Notes: generated from the letters alone by a model not told the origin. A DNA stretch of 64,000 bases from Dyella kyungheensis (GCF_016905005.1 NZ_JADIKC010000004.1:124001-188000); one strand, 5' to 3'. Positions 41,590 to 50,947 are shown, counted from the first letter of the stretch. Numbers and translations are program-made.

Positions 41590-42222
41590 TTAGCTGGTCA
41601 GCAATTGCGCCAGATGTTCCGGATCGCGCGCCAGTTCATCCGCGCCGGCCTTTTCAAGCTCCGCACGGGTGCCGAACCCCCACAGCACGCCGACGCCGCG
41701 AACGCGGTTGGCCACCGCGCCGTCGATGTCGAAATGGCGGTCGCCGATCATCACCGCGTGCTCCGGCTCCGCGTTGAAATCGGCCAGGGCGGCGGCAATC
41801 ATGGTGGCTTTTTCGCTGTGCGGGCTGGACGGGTCCGGGCCATATAGACGGCTGAACGCGGCGCCGAACGGCAGGTGTTCGATGATCGGCCGCGCGTGCC
41901 GTTCCGGTTTGCTGGTGACTACGGCCAGGGTGTGGCCGGCCGCCTGAAGGCGCCCGATCATCGACTCGATGCCGGGATAGACCGTGTGTTCCTGCCAGCC
42001 GATCGCATGGAAGCGCTCGTGGTAGAACTCCACCGCCTGTTCGACACGATCGTGATCGTGGTCGAGCAGCGGTGCGAAGCTGTGCCGCAGCGGCGGACCG
42101 ATCCAGTGGCGCATCTCCGCAGGATGCGCCACGCCCAGCTGCGTCAGCGCATGGCGGACGCAGCCCAGGATCCCGATCTCCGAGTCGATCAGCGTGCCAT
42201 CGAGATCAAACAGACAGAGCAT
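41590..42222 (-). CDS. HAD-superfamily phosphatase (phosphoglycolate phosphatase-like)
   Basis: 210 residues. Motif I DLDGTL (nucleophile Asp in CLFDLDGT at residues 4-9), an alpha cap domain (FYHERFHAIGWQEH), motif II VVTSKPE, motif III Lys (SEKATMI) and motif IV GDRHFDIDGA. The cap type and GPPLRHSFAPLL segment resemble Gph/YjjG-like enzymes that remove 2-phosphoglycolate or related phosphates. The frame is open upstream within pgk; ATG at 42222 overlaps the pgk stop by one base (TAATG), so translation is coupled to pgk. Substrate is inferred only from family. Confidence 0.9.
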   Translation of the reverse strand: MLCLFDLDGTLIDSEIGILGCVRHALTQLGVAHPAEMRHWIGPPLRHSFAPLLDHDHDRVEQAVEFYHERFHAIGWQEHTVYPGIESMIGRLQAAGHTLAVVTSKPERHARPIIEHLPFGAAFSRLYGPDPSSPHSEKATMIAAALADFNAEPEHAVMIGDRHFDIDGAVANRVRGVGVLWGFGTRAELEKAGADELARDPEHLAQLLTS

Positions 42223-43400
42223 TACTTTCCTGCGCGTGCCTTGAGGGCTGCCACCGCCGGCAGTTCCTTGCCTTCCAGGAATTCGAGGAAGGCACCGCCG
42301 CCGGTGGAGATGTACGACACGTCTTTTTCGATGCCGTACTTGTCCACCGCTGCGAGCGTGTCGCCGCCACCGGCGATGGAGAAGGCCGGCGAGGCGGCAA
42401 CGGCACGCGCCAGCGTTTCGGTGCCGTGGCCGAAGGCGTCGAACTCGAACACGCCGACCGGGCCGTTCCACACCACCGTGCCTGCCTTGGCGATCATTTC
42501 GGCGTAGCGGCGGGCGGTCTCGGGCCCGATGTCGAGGATCAGCTCGCCTTCCTTCACTTCGTCCACCGGCTTCACCGTGGCGGGTGCATGCGCGGAGAAC
42601 TCCGGTGCCACCACCACATCGACCGGCAGCGGAACATCGGCGTTGCGGCGCTTGGCGTCGGCGATCACTTTCTTGGCAGCGCCGATGAGGTCGGGCTCAT
42701 ACAGCGAGTTGCCCACCGAGTAACCCATGGCCGCGATGAAGGTGTTGGCGATGCCGCCGCCCACGATCAGCTGATCGACCTTGCCGATCAGGTTTTCCAG
42801 CAGGGTGAGCTTGGTCGAGACCTTGGAGCCGGCGACGATGGCCAGCAGCGGGCGGGCAGGTTGTTCCAGCGCCTTGCCCAGTGCGTCCAGCTCGGCCGAC
42901 AGCAGCGGGCCGGCAGCGGCGATCGGGGCGAACTTGATCACGCCATGGGTGGATGCCTGGGCGCGGTGCGCGGTGCCGAAGGCATCCATGACGAAGATGT
43001 CGCACAGCGCGGCGTACTTCTTGGCCAGCGCATCGTCGTCCTTGCCTTCGCCGACGTTCATGCGGCAATTCTCGAGCACCACCACTTCGCCCTCGGCGAC
43101 GTCGACGCCGTCGAGGTAGTCGGCCACCAGGCGCACCGGCTGGCCGAGCTTGTCGCCCAGCCACTTGGCGACGGGCGCCAGCGAGGACTCGGCGTCGAAC
43201 TGGCCTTCCTTCGGACGACCCAGGTGCGAGAGCACCATCACCTTGGCGCCGGCATCGCGGGCGGCTTTGAGGGTGGGCAGGGCGGCGTCCAGGCGCTGGG
43301 TGGAAGTGATCCGGCCGTTCTCGATCGGTACGTTCAGGTCTTCGCGAATCAGCACGCGCTTGCCGCGCAGATCAAGATCGCTCATGCGGGTAACGGACAC
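42222..43400 (-). CDS. pgk: Phosphoglycerate kinase
   Basis: 392-residue glycolytic kinase making ATP from 1,3-bisphosphoglycerate. N-terminal substrate site [12 protein letters not shown], basic patch [10 protein letters not shown], hinge and nucleotide site [13 protein letters not shown], and C-terminal [13 protein letters not shown] and [15 protein letters not shown] choose GTG at 43400 (protein [15 protein letters not shown]), seven bases after GGGAG, because relatives begin in the same way; ATG at 43385 is an internal alternative. Translationally coupled to the HAD phosphatase gene downstream. Divergent from maiA with 139 bp between. Confidence 0.96.
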   Translation of the reverse strand: MSVTRMSDLDLRGKRVLIREDLNVPIENGRITSTQRLDAALPTLKAARDAGAKVMVLSHLGRPKEGQFDAESSLAPVAKWLGDKLGQPVRLVADYLDGVDVAEGEVVVLENCRMNVGEGKDDDALAKKYAALCDIFVMDAFGTAHRAQASTHGVIKFAPIAAAGPLLSAELDALGKALEQPARPLLAIVAGSKVSTKLTLLENLIGKVDQLIVGGGIANTFIAAMGYSVGNSLYEPDLIGAAKKVIADAKRRNADVPLPVDVVVAPEFSAHAPATVKPVDEVKEGELILDIGPETARRYAEMIAKAGTVVWNGPVGVFEFDAFGHGTETLARAVAASPAFSIAGGGDTLAAVDKYGIEKDVSYISTGGGAFLEFLEGKELPAVAALKARAGK

Positions 43401-43539
43401 GGCGGAACTCCCTCGGGATGGATGCATGGATGCGGACGCCATAGGGCGCGAACCGCCTATTGTCCTGCCCGTTTCCCGGCGATGCAAACCGCGCGACAGG
43501 TATCCTAGGGTTCTGGGATCTCAGCGGAAGGGCAAAGTC

Positions 43540-44205
43540 ATGGGTCAGCAACGGGTCTTGTACGGCTACTGGCGCTCCAGCGCGGCCTACCGGGTGCGCA
43601 TTGCCCTGAACCTGAAAGGCCTGCCGTATGAGCACAAGGCGGTGCACCTGCTCAATCACGGCGGCGAGCAGCACCAGCCGGACTTCCAGGCCTTGAACCC
43701 GCAGGAACTGGTGCCCTGCCTGGTCGATGACGGCCAGGTCTTCACCCAGTCGATGGCGATCATGGAGTACCTCGACGAAACCCACCCCGAGCCGCCGCTG
43801 CTGCCATCGGTTCCGGCCGGTCGGGCACGCGTTCGCGCGCTCTCGCAGGTCATCTCCTGCGACCTGCATCCGCTGGGCAATCTGCGCGTGCTGCAGTACC
43901 TGACCGCTCAGCTGGGGGCGGACGATGCGGGTAAGGGCGTGTGGTCGCGCCACTGGATCAGCCTGGGCCTGCAGGCGCTGGAAGCGATGCTGGCGGGCAA
44001 CGTGGCGACCGGTCGGTTCTGCCATGGCGATAGCCCCGGCATGGCCGATGCCTGCCTGGTGCCGCAGGTGTACAACGCCGTGCGTTGGAAGCTGCCGATG
44101 GATGATTACCCGACCATCAACCGGATCCATGAGGCTTGCCAAGAGCTGCAGGCGTTTCAGAAGGCTGCGCCGGAAGCCCAGCCTGATGCTCCGACTGCGG
44201 CTTGA
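43540..44205 (+). CDS. maiA: Maleylacetoacetate isomerase (zeta-class GST)
   Basis: 221 residues. The glutathione-site signature SSAAYRVRIALN with the catalytic Ser follows LYGYWR; NPQELVPCLVDDG and FTQSMAIMEYLDE are typical. Isomerises maleylacetoacetate to fumarylacetoacetate, the step between hmgA and the fumarylacetoacetase encoded 20 kb upstream. So the tyrosine pathway is complete within the window but split. ATG at 43540 follows GGAAGGGCAAAGTC. Downstream is the long inverted repeat at 44244-44377. Confidence 0.95.
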   Translation: MGQQRVLYGYWRSSAAYRVRIALNLKGLPYEHKAVHLLNHGGEQHQPDFQALNPQELVPCLVDDGQVFTQSMAIMEYLDETHPEPPLLPSVPAGRARVRALSQVISCDLHPLGNLRVLQYLTAQLGADDAGKGVWSRHWISLGLQALEAMLAGNVATGRFCHGDSPGMADACLVPQVYNAVRWKLPMDDYPTINRIHEACQELQAFQKAAPEAQPDAPTAA

Positions 44206-44243
44206 GACTTTTTTTCTAACGCAGTTCGAGCGGTGGATCTTCA

Positions 44244-44377
44244 CCTCACCGTCATTCCGGCGCACGCCGGAATCCAGTGGCCGCAGTTCCAGGTTTTCGC
44301 CAAGAGCTTGGGGCCCTGACGCGACAACCTGGCGCATTCGCTACTGGATTCCGGCGTGCGCCGGAATGACGGTGAGG
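44244..44377. repeat. Perfect 35-bp inverted repeat
   Basis: Arms 44244-44278 and 44343-44377 are exact inverse copies; each arm is itself built around CATTCCGGCG..CGCCGGAATCC. The 64-bp spacer is unrelated. It lies between convergent maiA and pilU and would make a long stable hairpin in either transcript. A single copy of the same family is at 1947-1974. Confidence 0.92.
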
Positions 44378-44407
44378 GGACTTGAAGCCGCGCGGCAGGG
44401 CTTGTGT

Positions 44408-45526
44408 CTAGAAGCCCAGCCCGTACGGGTCGTTGCCGACCAGTTCGGTGCTCTCGGTGTTGCCGCCGCTGTCGGACAGGCGGATCTTGAGCGCCAGGCC
44501 ATCGCGCGAGTCGGCCTTGTTGAGCGCTTCCTCCAACTCGATGCGGCCTTCCTTGTACAGGCGATAGAGCGACTGGTCGAAGGTTTGCATGCCTTCCTGC
44601 AGGCTGCGGTCCATCGCTTCCTTGACGTCGTGCACCTGGCCGCGGCGGATCATGTCGCGGATCAGCGGTGTGTTGAGCAGCACTTCGGTCGCCGGCAGGC
44701 GGCGGCCGTCCTTGCCGATCACCAGGCGCTGGCTGATCACCGCGCGCAGGTTGAGCGCGAGGTTCATCAGCACGTTCTTGTGCGCCGATTCCGGGAAGAA
44801 GTTGAGGATGCGTTCCAGCGTCTGGTCGGCGTTGTTCGAGTGCAGCGTGGCCAGGCACAGGTGACCGGTTTCGGAGAACGAAATGGCCGCTTCCATGGTG
44901 TCGGTGTCTCGGATCTCGCCGATCATGATCACGTCCGGCGCCTCGCGCATCGCGTTGCGCAGGGCCTCGTGATAGCTGTGCGTATCCAGGCCGACTTCGC
45001 GCTGGTTGACGATGGATTTCTTGTGCCGGTGCAGGTATTCGATCGGGTCCTCGATGGTGAGGATGTGGCCCGAGGAATTCTGGTTGCGGTGGTCGATCAT
45101 CGCCGCCAGCGTGGTCGACTTGCCCGAGCCGGTGGCACCCACCACCAGGATCAGGCCGCGCGGCTCCATGATCAGCTCGCGGAAGATGCTCGGCAGCTGC
45201 AGCTGATCGATGCTGGGAATTTCGCTCTTGATGGCACGGATGACCATGCCCACTTCGCCGCGCTGCTTGAACACGTTGATGCGGAAACGGCCGGCTTCCT
45301 TGACGGCCAGTGCCATGTTCAGTTCCAGGTCGCGCTCGAACTGCGGTACCTGGCCCTCGTCCATCAGCGAATAGGCGATTTTCTTCACCATGCCGCTGGG
45401 CAGGCCGGTATTGCCCAGCGGGTAAAGCTTGCCCTCGACCTTAATGTTCACAGGGGCGCCCGTCGTCAGGAACATATCCGACGCGCCCTTGTCAACCATT
45501 AGCTTGAGGAAATAACCAATGTCCAC
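44408..45526 (-). CDS. pilU: Type IV pilus retraction ATPase PilU
   Basis: 372-residue hexameric AAA-type ATPase of the PilT/PilU family. N-terminal PAS-like domain, Walker A GATGSGKST at 130-138, Asp box EDPIEYLH, Walker B VIMIGEIRD, His box ATLHSNNA. The tail (KIRLSDSGGNTESTELVG) is longer than in PilT, which fits PilU. It works with PilT in retraction for twitching motility. Start is GTG at 45526 after AGGGGATTCGA. No other pil genes are adjacent in the window; pilT would be expected upstream in relatives but is absent here. Confidence 0.93.
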   Translation of the reverse strand: MDIGYFLKLMVDKGASDMFLTTGAPVNIKVEGKLYPLGNTGLPSGMVKKIAYSLMDEGQVPQFERDLELNMALAVKEAGRFRINVFKQRGEVGMVIRAIKSEIPSIDQLQLPSIFRELIMEPRGLILVVGATGSGKSTTLAAMIDHRNQNSSGHILTIEDPIEYLHRHKKSIVNQREVGLDTHSYHEALRNAMREAPDVIMIGEIRDTDTMEAAISFSETGHLCLATLHSNNADQTLERILNFFPESAHKNVLMNLALNLRAVISQRLVIGKDGRRLPATEVLLNTPLIRDMIRRGQVHDVKEAMDRSLQEGMQTFDQSLYRLYKEGRIELEEALNKADSRDGLALKIRLSDSGGNTESTELVGNDPYGLGF

Positions 45527-45609
45527 TCGAATCCCCTAGTTCCGTGCGCATTGCTAAAGTGGATTATGCCCGCCCACAATACGCTGTGACACTCTGAGAG
45601 GACTGAGTG

Positions 45610-46206
45610 ATGGTGCACATCTTTTCCCCGCCGAGACAGCGACCCCCGGTTGCCCGTTTGGCGGTTTCGACCCTGACGCTGGCCATGACGCTGGCGTTGG
45701 CCGGTTGCGCGTCCACGCCGCCGCCGGACGGGATCCTGAATCAGGCGCAGGCTCAGCTGCGGGCGGCACGCGATGCCGACGCCGCGGTCTACGACCCGAT
45801 TGACCTGGGCAACGCCCAGGACAAGTTCCAGCAGGCCCAGAACGCCATGGCCAAGCGCGACTACGACGTCGCCGCCCAACTGGCCGACGAAGCCCGGGCC
45901 AGCGCCGAACTGGCCCGCGCCAAGGCCCGCCTGGGTGCGGCGCGGTCGCAGATCCAGAACAAGACCTCGGCAAACCAGCAACTGCGCGAGCAGATCGACC
46001 AATCCCTGGCCGACCAGCAACAGCAGGACCAGAACCAGCCCGCCAACTTGCCGCCCCCGCAGCAGACGACGGACATGCCCGCGCCGCCGAGTTCCGCCTT
46101 GGGTGAGCCGGTACCGCAGGGGCAGGGTTTCCAGACCTATCCGCAGAATCCCAATCCCGACCAGCCGGCTCCATCGTCGAGCACTGACCAGGGAGGCCAC
46201 CTATGA
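45610..46206 (+). CDS. DUF4398-type lipoprotein
   Basis: 198 residues. Type II signal peptide with lipobox LAGC (Cys33), then a helical DUF4398-like domain (LNQAQAQLRAARDADAAVYD ... NAQDKFQQAQNAMAKRDYDVAAQLADEARASAELARAKA) and a Gln/Pro/Ser-rich tail. The Ala-rich heptads predict an antiparallel coiled coil exposed on the outer-membrane inner face. The stop overlaps the next gene by four bases, so the two are coupled. In relatives this pair often precedes an OmpA-like protein, which is missing here. Function unknown. Confidence 0.88.
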   Translation: MVHIFSPPRQRPPVARLAVSTLTLAMTLALAGCASTPPPDGILNQAQAQLRAARDADAAVYDPIDLGNAQDKFQQAQNAMAKRDYDVAAQLADEARASAELARAKARLGAARSQIQNKTSANQQLREQIDQSLADQQQQDQNQPANLPPPQQTTDMPAPPSSALGEPVPQGQGFQTYPQNPNPDQPAPSSSTDQGGHL

Positions 46207-46817
46207 AAAAACTGACCCTCCAGCTTTCGACGCTGGTGTTCGCCTTGGCCGCCGTGGGCGCTGCCCATGCCGCCAAGGACGACATGGACGTGGCGCGGCT
46301 GAACAACAGCCTCGACCAGCTCTCCAGCGACCCGTCCATCGGCACCTATGCGCAGGCCGAGCAGGCGCGCGCCCGTGACGCCGTGAACCAGCTCTCCCAG
46401 GCCCGTTCGCGCGATCGCGCGCATGCGCTCTACATCGCGGAGCGCCGGGTCGACCTGGCCCGCGCCACGGCGCAGTTGCAGGACGCCCAGTTGCAGATCG
46501 GCAAGCTCGATCGCGAGCACGACCAGATTCAGCTCGATGGCAGCCGCCGCGAGACGGAAATGGCGCGCCGCGAACTCGAACGCCAGCGCCTGCAATACCA
46601 GGCGGCCCAGGAAGAGTCCGATCGCCAGCTTGCCGCGGGCGCTGAAGCGGCCGCCCAGGCCCAGGCCCAGGCCGACCAGGCCAAGAAACTGGCGGCGGCC
46701 CAGGCCAAGGTCGCCAATGCAGCCAAGAAGCAGGCTGACCTGGCTGCCCAGGCGGCGCGCGCCATGCGTCAGCAGATGCAGGGCGACGGCTCGACCAACA
46801 AGGATCAGGGCAAGTAA
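46203..46817 (+). CDS. Secreted coiled-coil protein paired with DUF4398 lipoprotein
   Basis: 204 residues. Signal peptide MKKLTLQLSTLVFALAAVGAAHA, then almost entirely charged and Ala-rich helix: LDREHDQIQLDGSRRETEMA, then RRELERQRLQYQAAQEE and a C-terminal AAQAQAQADQAKKLAAAQAK run. It is probably a rod-like periplasmic partner of the preceding lipoprotein. Starts inside the last codons of that gene (ATGA). A terminator follows 22 bp after the stop. Function unknown. Confidence 0.85.
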   Translation: MKKLTLQLSTLVFALAAVGAAHAAKDDMDVARLNNSLDQLSSDPSIGTYAQAEQARARDAVNQLSQARSRDRAHALYIAERRVDLARATAQLQDAQLQIGKLDREHDQIQLDGSRRETEMARRELERQRLQYQAAQEESDRQLAAGAEAAAQAQAQADQAKKLAAAQAKVANAAKKQADLAAQAARAMRQQMQGDGSTNKDQGK

Positions 46818-46839
46818 GTCCCGATCCTCGATGTGCTCG

Positions 46840-46872
46840 AAAGGCCGGCGGTCACTCCGTCGGCCTTTTTAT
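46840..46872 (+). terminator. Rho-independent terminator after coiled-coil gene
   Basis: AAAGGCCG (46840-46847) pairs with CGGCCTTT (46861-46868) across a GC-containing loop, followed by TT and AT-rich DNA. It closes the DUF4398 operon. Confidence 0.78.
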
Positions 46873-47225
46873 TTGTCTGTCCCATGGTCGAGACAACGGG
46901 GTTCGCGGACGACTCTGTTCAAGTTTCGCAACGGCGGCGTTGGTGTTGCGCAAAAGACTGTTCTGGCACTCTTTTTTCAGAAAGTTCCATCGTTCGTGGC
47001 GGGCCAAATGACGCTTGCATGACCCCAAATCGGGGAGTAGGGTCAAGTTCCCAGGGGGCATCTCCGCGTCCTGGGTCACCGACCTGAGTCATGCACCCAT
47101 TCTTCCCCTTTCATCGTTATCCGTGCACCGGTCGACCGGCATGGATAGCGGGTGCGTGTGCGTGATTCCTCGTCAGCAGGCGTCCCTGTCAGGTGCCTGC
47201 CGTTCTCGCCAGAGGAGGTTCGATC
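46873..47225. other. Intergenic region upstream of ydcH; no gene seen
   Basis: 353 bp with lower GC than its surroundings. It holds a possible hairpin around 47019-47043 (GACCCC...GGGTC arms) and a T-rich stretch near 46970. No coding frame is convincing. The ydcH ribosome site is at its right end. Confidence 0.5.
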
Positions 47226-47453
47226 ATGTTTGAAAACCAGCAGCGTGATGATGTCGAAGCATTGATGAAGGCAGATGCCGAATTTCGCCGGCTCTACCAG
47301 CATCACAAAGAACTCGACAGCAAGGTGCACGATGCCGAAATCGGCGTGCTTCCCATCGATGACATGACGTTATCGGGCATGAAGAAGGAGAAACTCCACG
47401 CGAAGGAGCGACTCCAGCGCATGTGGGACAACCGAGCGCACCACATCAACTGA
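47226..47453 (+). CDS. YdcH-family (DUF465) small protein
   Basis: 75-residue helical-hairpin protein: MFENQQRDDVEALMKADAEF, RRLYQHHKELDSKVHDAEIG, MKKEKLHAKERLQRMW. The central KxLdxkvh turn and LKKEKLxLKDxL pattern are characteristic of DUF465. ATG at 47226 has GAGGAGG upstream. Members are often stress-induced but their role is unknown. Stand-alone gene. Confidence 0.9.
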   Translation: MFENQQRDDVEALMKADAEFRRLYQHHKELDSKVHDAEIGVLPIDDMTLSGMKKEKLHAKERLQRMWDNRAHHIN

Positions 47454-47609
47454 TTCTGCGACGTTTTCGCATGAACGCGGCCCCGGCGCCTCACGGCTCC
47501 GGGGCCGCGTCGTTTCCGGCATCCGCGTGGGGGCCAAGCCGGGCTCGGTTATCATCGCCTTTCCGAGCGGCCACCAAGAAGCGGCCGCTGACTACAGCAA
47601 GGAGTTCTT

Positions 47610-48980
47610 ATGTCGGTCCACCAGAGTGTCCTCGAACTGATCGGACGTACCCCGATGGTACGCGCGCAGCGCCTGGACGTTGGACCGTGTGAGCTGTTCC
47701 TCAAGCTGGAAAGCGCCAATCCCGGCGGCTCCGTCAAGGACCGCATCGGCCTGTCGATGATCGACGGCGCCGAAAAGGCCGGCAAGATCCGCCCCGGCGA
47801 CACGCTGGTGGAAGGCACGGCCGGCAATACCGGCCTGGGCCTGGCGCTGGTGGCGCAGCAGAAGGGCTACCGCCTGATCCTGGTGGTGCCCGACAAGATG
47901 AGCCGCGAGAAGATCTTCAACCTCAAGGCGATGGGCGCCGAAGTGGTGCTCACCCGTTCGGACGTGGCCAAGGGCCATCCGGAGTACTACCAGGACATGG
48001 CCGAGCGGATTGCGCGCGAAACGCCCGGCGCCTATTTCATCAACCAGTTCGGCAACCCGGACAATCCGGCGGCGCATATCGCCACCACCGGCCCGGAAAT
48101 CCTGGCGCAGCTGGATGGCAAGGTCGACGCCATCGTGGTTGGCTGCGGCTCCTCGGGCACGCTCAGCGGCCTGTCGAAGTTCTTCGCCCAGCATTCGCCG
48201 GAGACCGACTTCGTGTTGGCCGATCCGGTGGGCTCGATCCTTGCGCAGTACATCAACGAAGGCGTGCTCTCGACCAAATCGGGCAGCTGGATGGTCGAAG
48301 GCATCGGCGAGGACTTCCTGCCGGGCATCAGCGACTTCACCCGCGTGAAGAAGGCCTATGCCATTCCCGACAAGGAGAGCTTCCTGGCCGCGCGCGAGCT
48401 GCTGGCGAAGGAGGGCATCCTCGGCGGCTCGTCCACGGGCACCCTGCTGGCTGCCGCGCTGCGTTATTGCCGCGAGCAGACGACGCCCAAGCGCGTGGTC
48501 ACGCTGGTCTGCGACACGGGCAACAAGTACCTGTCGAAGATGTACAACGACTACTGGATGCTCGACAACGGCTTCATCGAGCGCGAGCAGCACGGCGACC
48601 TGCGCGACCTGCTGCTGCGCCCGTTCGCCCAGCGCGACACGGTGGTGATCGGCCCGAACGAGTTGCTGATGACCGCCTACACGCGCATGAAGCTGTACGA
48701 CGTCTCGCAGCTGCCGGTGATGGATGGCAGCCGCCTGGTCGGCATTCTCGATGAATCGGACGTGCTGATGCACGTGCACGTGGACGAAGCCCGGTTCCGC
48801 GACCCGGTGTCCACCGCCATGATCACCAGCCTGCACATGCTGGACGTGCGCTCGCCGATCGAATCCCTGTTGCCCGTGTTCGACCGCGGACACGTGGCCA
48901 TCGTGGTGGACGGCGACCAGTTCCTGGGCCTGATCACCCGCATCGATCTGCTGAACTATCTACGCCGCAAGGTGCATTGA
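47610..48980 (+). CDS. cbs: Cystathionine beta-synthase with C-terminal CBS pair
   Basis: 456 residues. PLP domain of fold type II: Lys in NPGGSVKDRIGLSM, glycine loop GTAGNTGLGLAL, GCGSSGTLSGLSKFF, then a Bateman module of two CBS motifs (about 335-456, LPVMDGSRLVGILDESDVL and HVAIVVDGDQFLGLITRIDLL). Condenses serine and homocysteine to cystathionine, with the CBS pair likely sensing a nucleotide or AdoMet; bacterial cysteine synthase function cannot be excluded. With metB at 59.3 kb it completes transsulfuration. The ATG follows AAGGAGTTCTT. Confidence 0.94.
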   Translation: MSVHQSVLELIGRTPMVRAQRLDVGPCELFLKLESANPGGSVKDRIGLSMIDGAEKAGKIRPGDTLVEGTAGNTGLGLALVAQQKGYRLILVVPDKMSREKIFNLKAMGAEVVLTRSDVAKGHPEYYQDMAERIARETPGAYFINQFGNPDNPAAHIATTGPEILAQLDGKVDAIVVGCGSSGTLSGLSKFFAQHSPETDFVLADPVGSILAQYINEGVLSTKSGSWMVEGIGEDFLPGISDFTRVKKAYAIPDKESFLAARELLAKEGILGGSSTGTLLAAALRYCREQTTPKRVVTLVCDTGNKYLSKMYNDYWMLDNGFIEREQHGDLRDLLLRPFAQRDTVVIGPNELLMTAYTRMKLYDVSQLPVMDGSRLVGILDESDVLMHVHVDEARFRDPVSTAMITSLHMLDVRSPIESLLPVFDRGHVAIVVDGDQFLGLITRIDLLNYLRRKVH

Positions 48981-49117
48981 AGCGCGGGCGGCGAGGCGTT
49001 CAGCATAGGCCATCGGAATACCCGCCCATCGCCACGAAAGTTTGCTGAAATCGGTTGCGGCCACAGTCGCGTTTTCGCGACTGTCATAGTCCGCGCTGCT
49101 TCAAGGAGTAACAGCTT

Positions 49118-50947
49118 ATGTGTGGAATCGTTGCCGCCGCCGCCCAGCGTGATGTGGCCCCCTTGCTGATTGCCGGCCTCAAGGCGCTCGAATACCGCGG
49201 TTACGATTCAGCCGGCCTGGCCGTGCTCGATCGCGGCGAGATCCGCCGCGTGCGCGCCAAGGGCAAGGTGCGTGAGATGGAAGCCCTCTATCTGGCGGAG
49301 CCGTTCCCTGGTGGCACCGGCATCGCGCACACCCGCTGGGCGACGCACGGCGTGCCCAATGAAGCGAATGCGCATCCGCACATGGCGGGCAGCGTAGCCT
49401 TGGTGCACAACGGCATCATCGAGAACTACGCCAGCCTGCGCGCGGATCTGCAGTCGCGCGGCCACGTATTCACTTCGGAAACCGATACCGAAGTGATGGC
49501 GGCACTGATCAACGAACACGTGCAGTCGGGCATGAACCTGCGTGATGCCGTGCTGGCCACCGTGCGCGAACTCGAGGGCGCCTATGCCATCGCCGTCGTC
49601 AGCAGCAAGGAACCGGGTCGCGTGGTGGGAGCGCGCCACGGTGCGCCGTTGTTGGTGGGCGTGGGCATCGGCGAGCACTTCCTGGGATCGGATGCGCAGG
49701 CGCTGATCCAGGTGACCAACAAGATCATCTATCTCGACGAGGACGACGTCGCCGAAATCACCCGCGACCAGGTGGACATCTACAACCTGCACGGACAGCG
49801 CGTCGAACGTTCCATGCATGAGAGCGAACTCTCCGCCGATGCGGTGGAGCGGGGCGAATACCGCCACTACATGCAGAAGGAAATCTTCGAGCAGCCCGCC
49901 GCCGTGGCCGCCACGCTGGAAGCGCGCATCGGTCCGCACGGCGTGTTGCCGAACATCTTCGGCGTGGACGGCGACGAGCTGCTCGCCAAGGTGCGCGGCC
50001 TGCACATCATCGCTTGCGGCACCAGCTATCACGCGGGTCTGGTGGCCAAGTACTGGATCGAAGAGCACGCGCGCCTGCCGGTGAGCGTGGAAGTGGCCAG
50101 CGAGTACCGCTACCGCGAAGCCGTGGTGCCGGATGGAACCTTGTTCGTGGCCATTTCCCAATCCGGCGAAACGGCCGATACGCTGGCCGCGATGCGCGAA
50201 TCGCGTCGCCGTGGCTATCTGGGCACGCTGGCGATCTGCAACGTGCCCGAGTCGTCCGTGGTCCGCGAGTCCGACCTCAAGTTGATGACGCGCGCGGGCC
50301 CGGAAATCGGCGTGGCCTCCACCAAGGCCTTCACCACCCAGCTCGCTGCCCTCGGCTTGCTGACGTTGCACCTGGCGCACCACCGCGGCATGGACAACGG
50401 CCGCTACATCGATCTTTGCGCCCAGCTGCAGCATCTGCCGCGCGCGCTCGAAGATGCGCTCAAGCTGGAACCGCAGGTGATCGATCTGGCCGAGCATCTG
50501 ATCCACCGCCAGCACGCGCTGTTCCTGGGGCGCGGCGCCCAGTATCCGGTGGCCCTGGAAGGCTCGCTCAAGCTCAAGGAAATCTCCTATATCCACGCCG
50601 AGGCCTACCCCGCCGGCGAACTGAAACACGGCCCGCTCGCTCTGGTGGACGAAGACATGCCCGTGATCGCCGTCGCCCCCAACGGCCCGCTGCTGGACAA
50701 GCTCAAATCCAACCTGCAGGAAGTCCGCGCCCGCGGCGGCGAACTGCTGGTCTTCGCCGACGGCGAAGCCAGCCTGGAAGGCAACGGCGCCCGCGGCGTC
50801 ACGCTGCGCATCAACGGCGGCGGCGATTTCATCGCCCCGGCTGTGTTCACCGTGCCGCTGCAGTTGCTCGCGTATCACGTGGCGGTGCTGCGTGGTACGG
50901 ATGTGGATCAGCCGCGCAATTTGGCGAAGTCGGTGACGGTGGAGTGA
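49118..50947 (+). CDS. glmS: Glutamine-fructose-6-phosphate aminotransferase
   Basis: 609 residues. N-terminal Ntn amidotransferase with catalytic Cys (MCGIVAAAAQRDV), THGVPNEANAHPH; C-terminal double SIS domain (ACGTSYHAG, ISQSGETADTLAAMRES, STKAFTTQ) and terminal DQPRNLAKSVTVE. Makes glucosamine-6-phosphate for peptidoglycan and LPS. Ribosome site AAGGAG precedes the ATG. No glmS ribozyme is expected in this group and none is seen. It directly precedes the polysaccharide genes. Confidence 0.97.
   Translation: MCGIVAAAAQRDVAPLLIAGLKALEYRGYDSAGLAVLDRGEIRRVRAKGKVREMEALYLAEPFPGGTGIAHTRWATHGVPNEANAHPHMAGSVALVHNGIIENYASLRADLQSRGHVFTSETDTEVMAALINEHVQSGMNLRDAVLATVRELEGAYAIAVVSSKEPGRVVGARHGAPLLVGVGIGEHFLGSDAQALIQVTNKIIYLDEDDVAEITRDQVDIYNLHGQRVERSMHESELSADAVERGEYRHYMQKEIFEQPAAVAATLEARIGPHGVLPNIFGVDGDELLAKVRGLHIIACGTSYHAGLVAKYWIEEHARLPVSVEVASEYRYREAVVPDGTLFVAISQSGETADTLAAMRESRRRGYLGTLAICNVPESSVVRESDLKLMTRAGPEIGVASTKAFTTQLAALGLLTLHLAHHRGMDNGRYIDLCAQLQHLPRALEDALKLEPQVIDLAEHLIHRQHALFLGRGAQYPVALEGSLKLKEISYIHAEAYPAGELKHGPLALVDEDMPVIAVAPNGPLLDKLKSNLQEVRARGGELLVFADGEASLEGNGARGVTLRINGGGDFIAPAVFTVPLQLLAYHVAVLRGTDVDQPRNLAKSVTVE

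Noticed and set aside
41590-42471. N-terminal extension of the HAD phosphatase beyond 42222
   Set aside because: The added residues are Arg-rich and lie inside pgk; ATG at 42222 places DLDGT at the expected N-terminus.
47019-47110. GGGGAGTAG text resembling the start of a yybP-ykoY manganese riboswitch
   Set aside because: The remaining conserved loop sequences are not found and the downstream gene is ydcH, not a manganese exporter.
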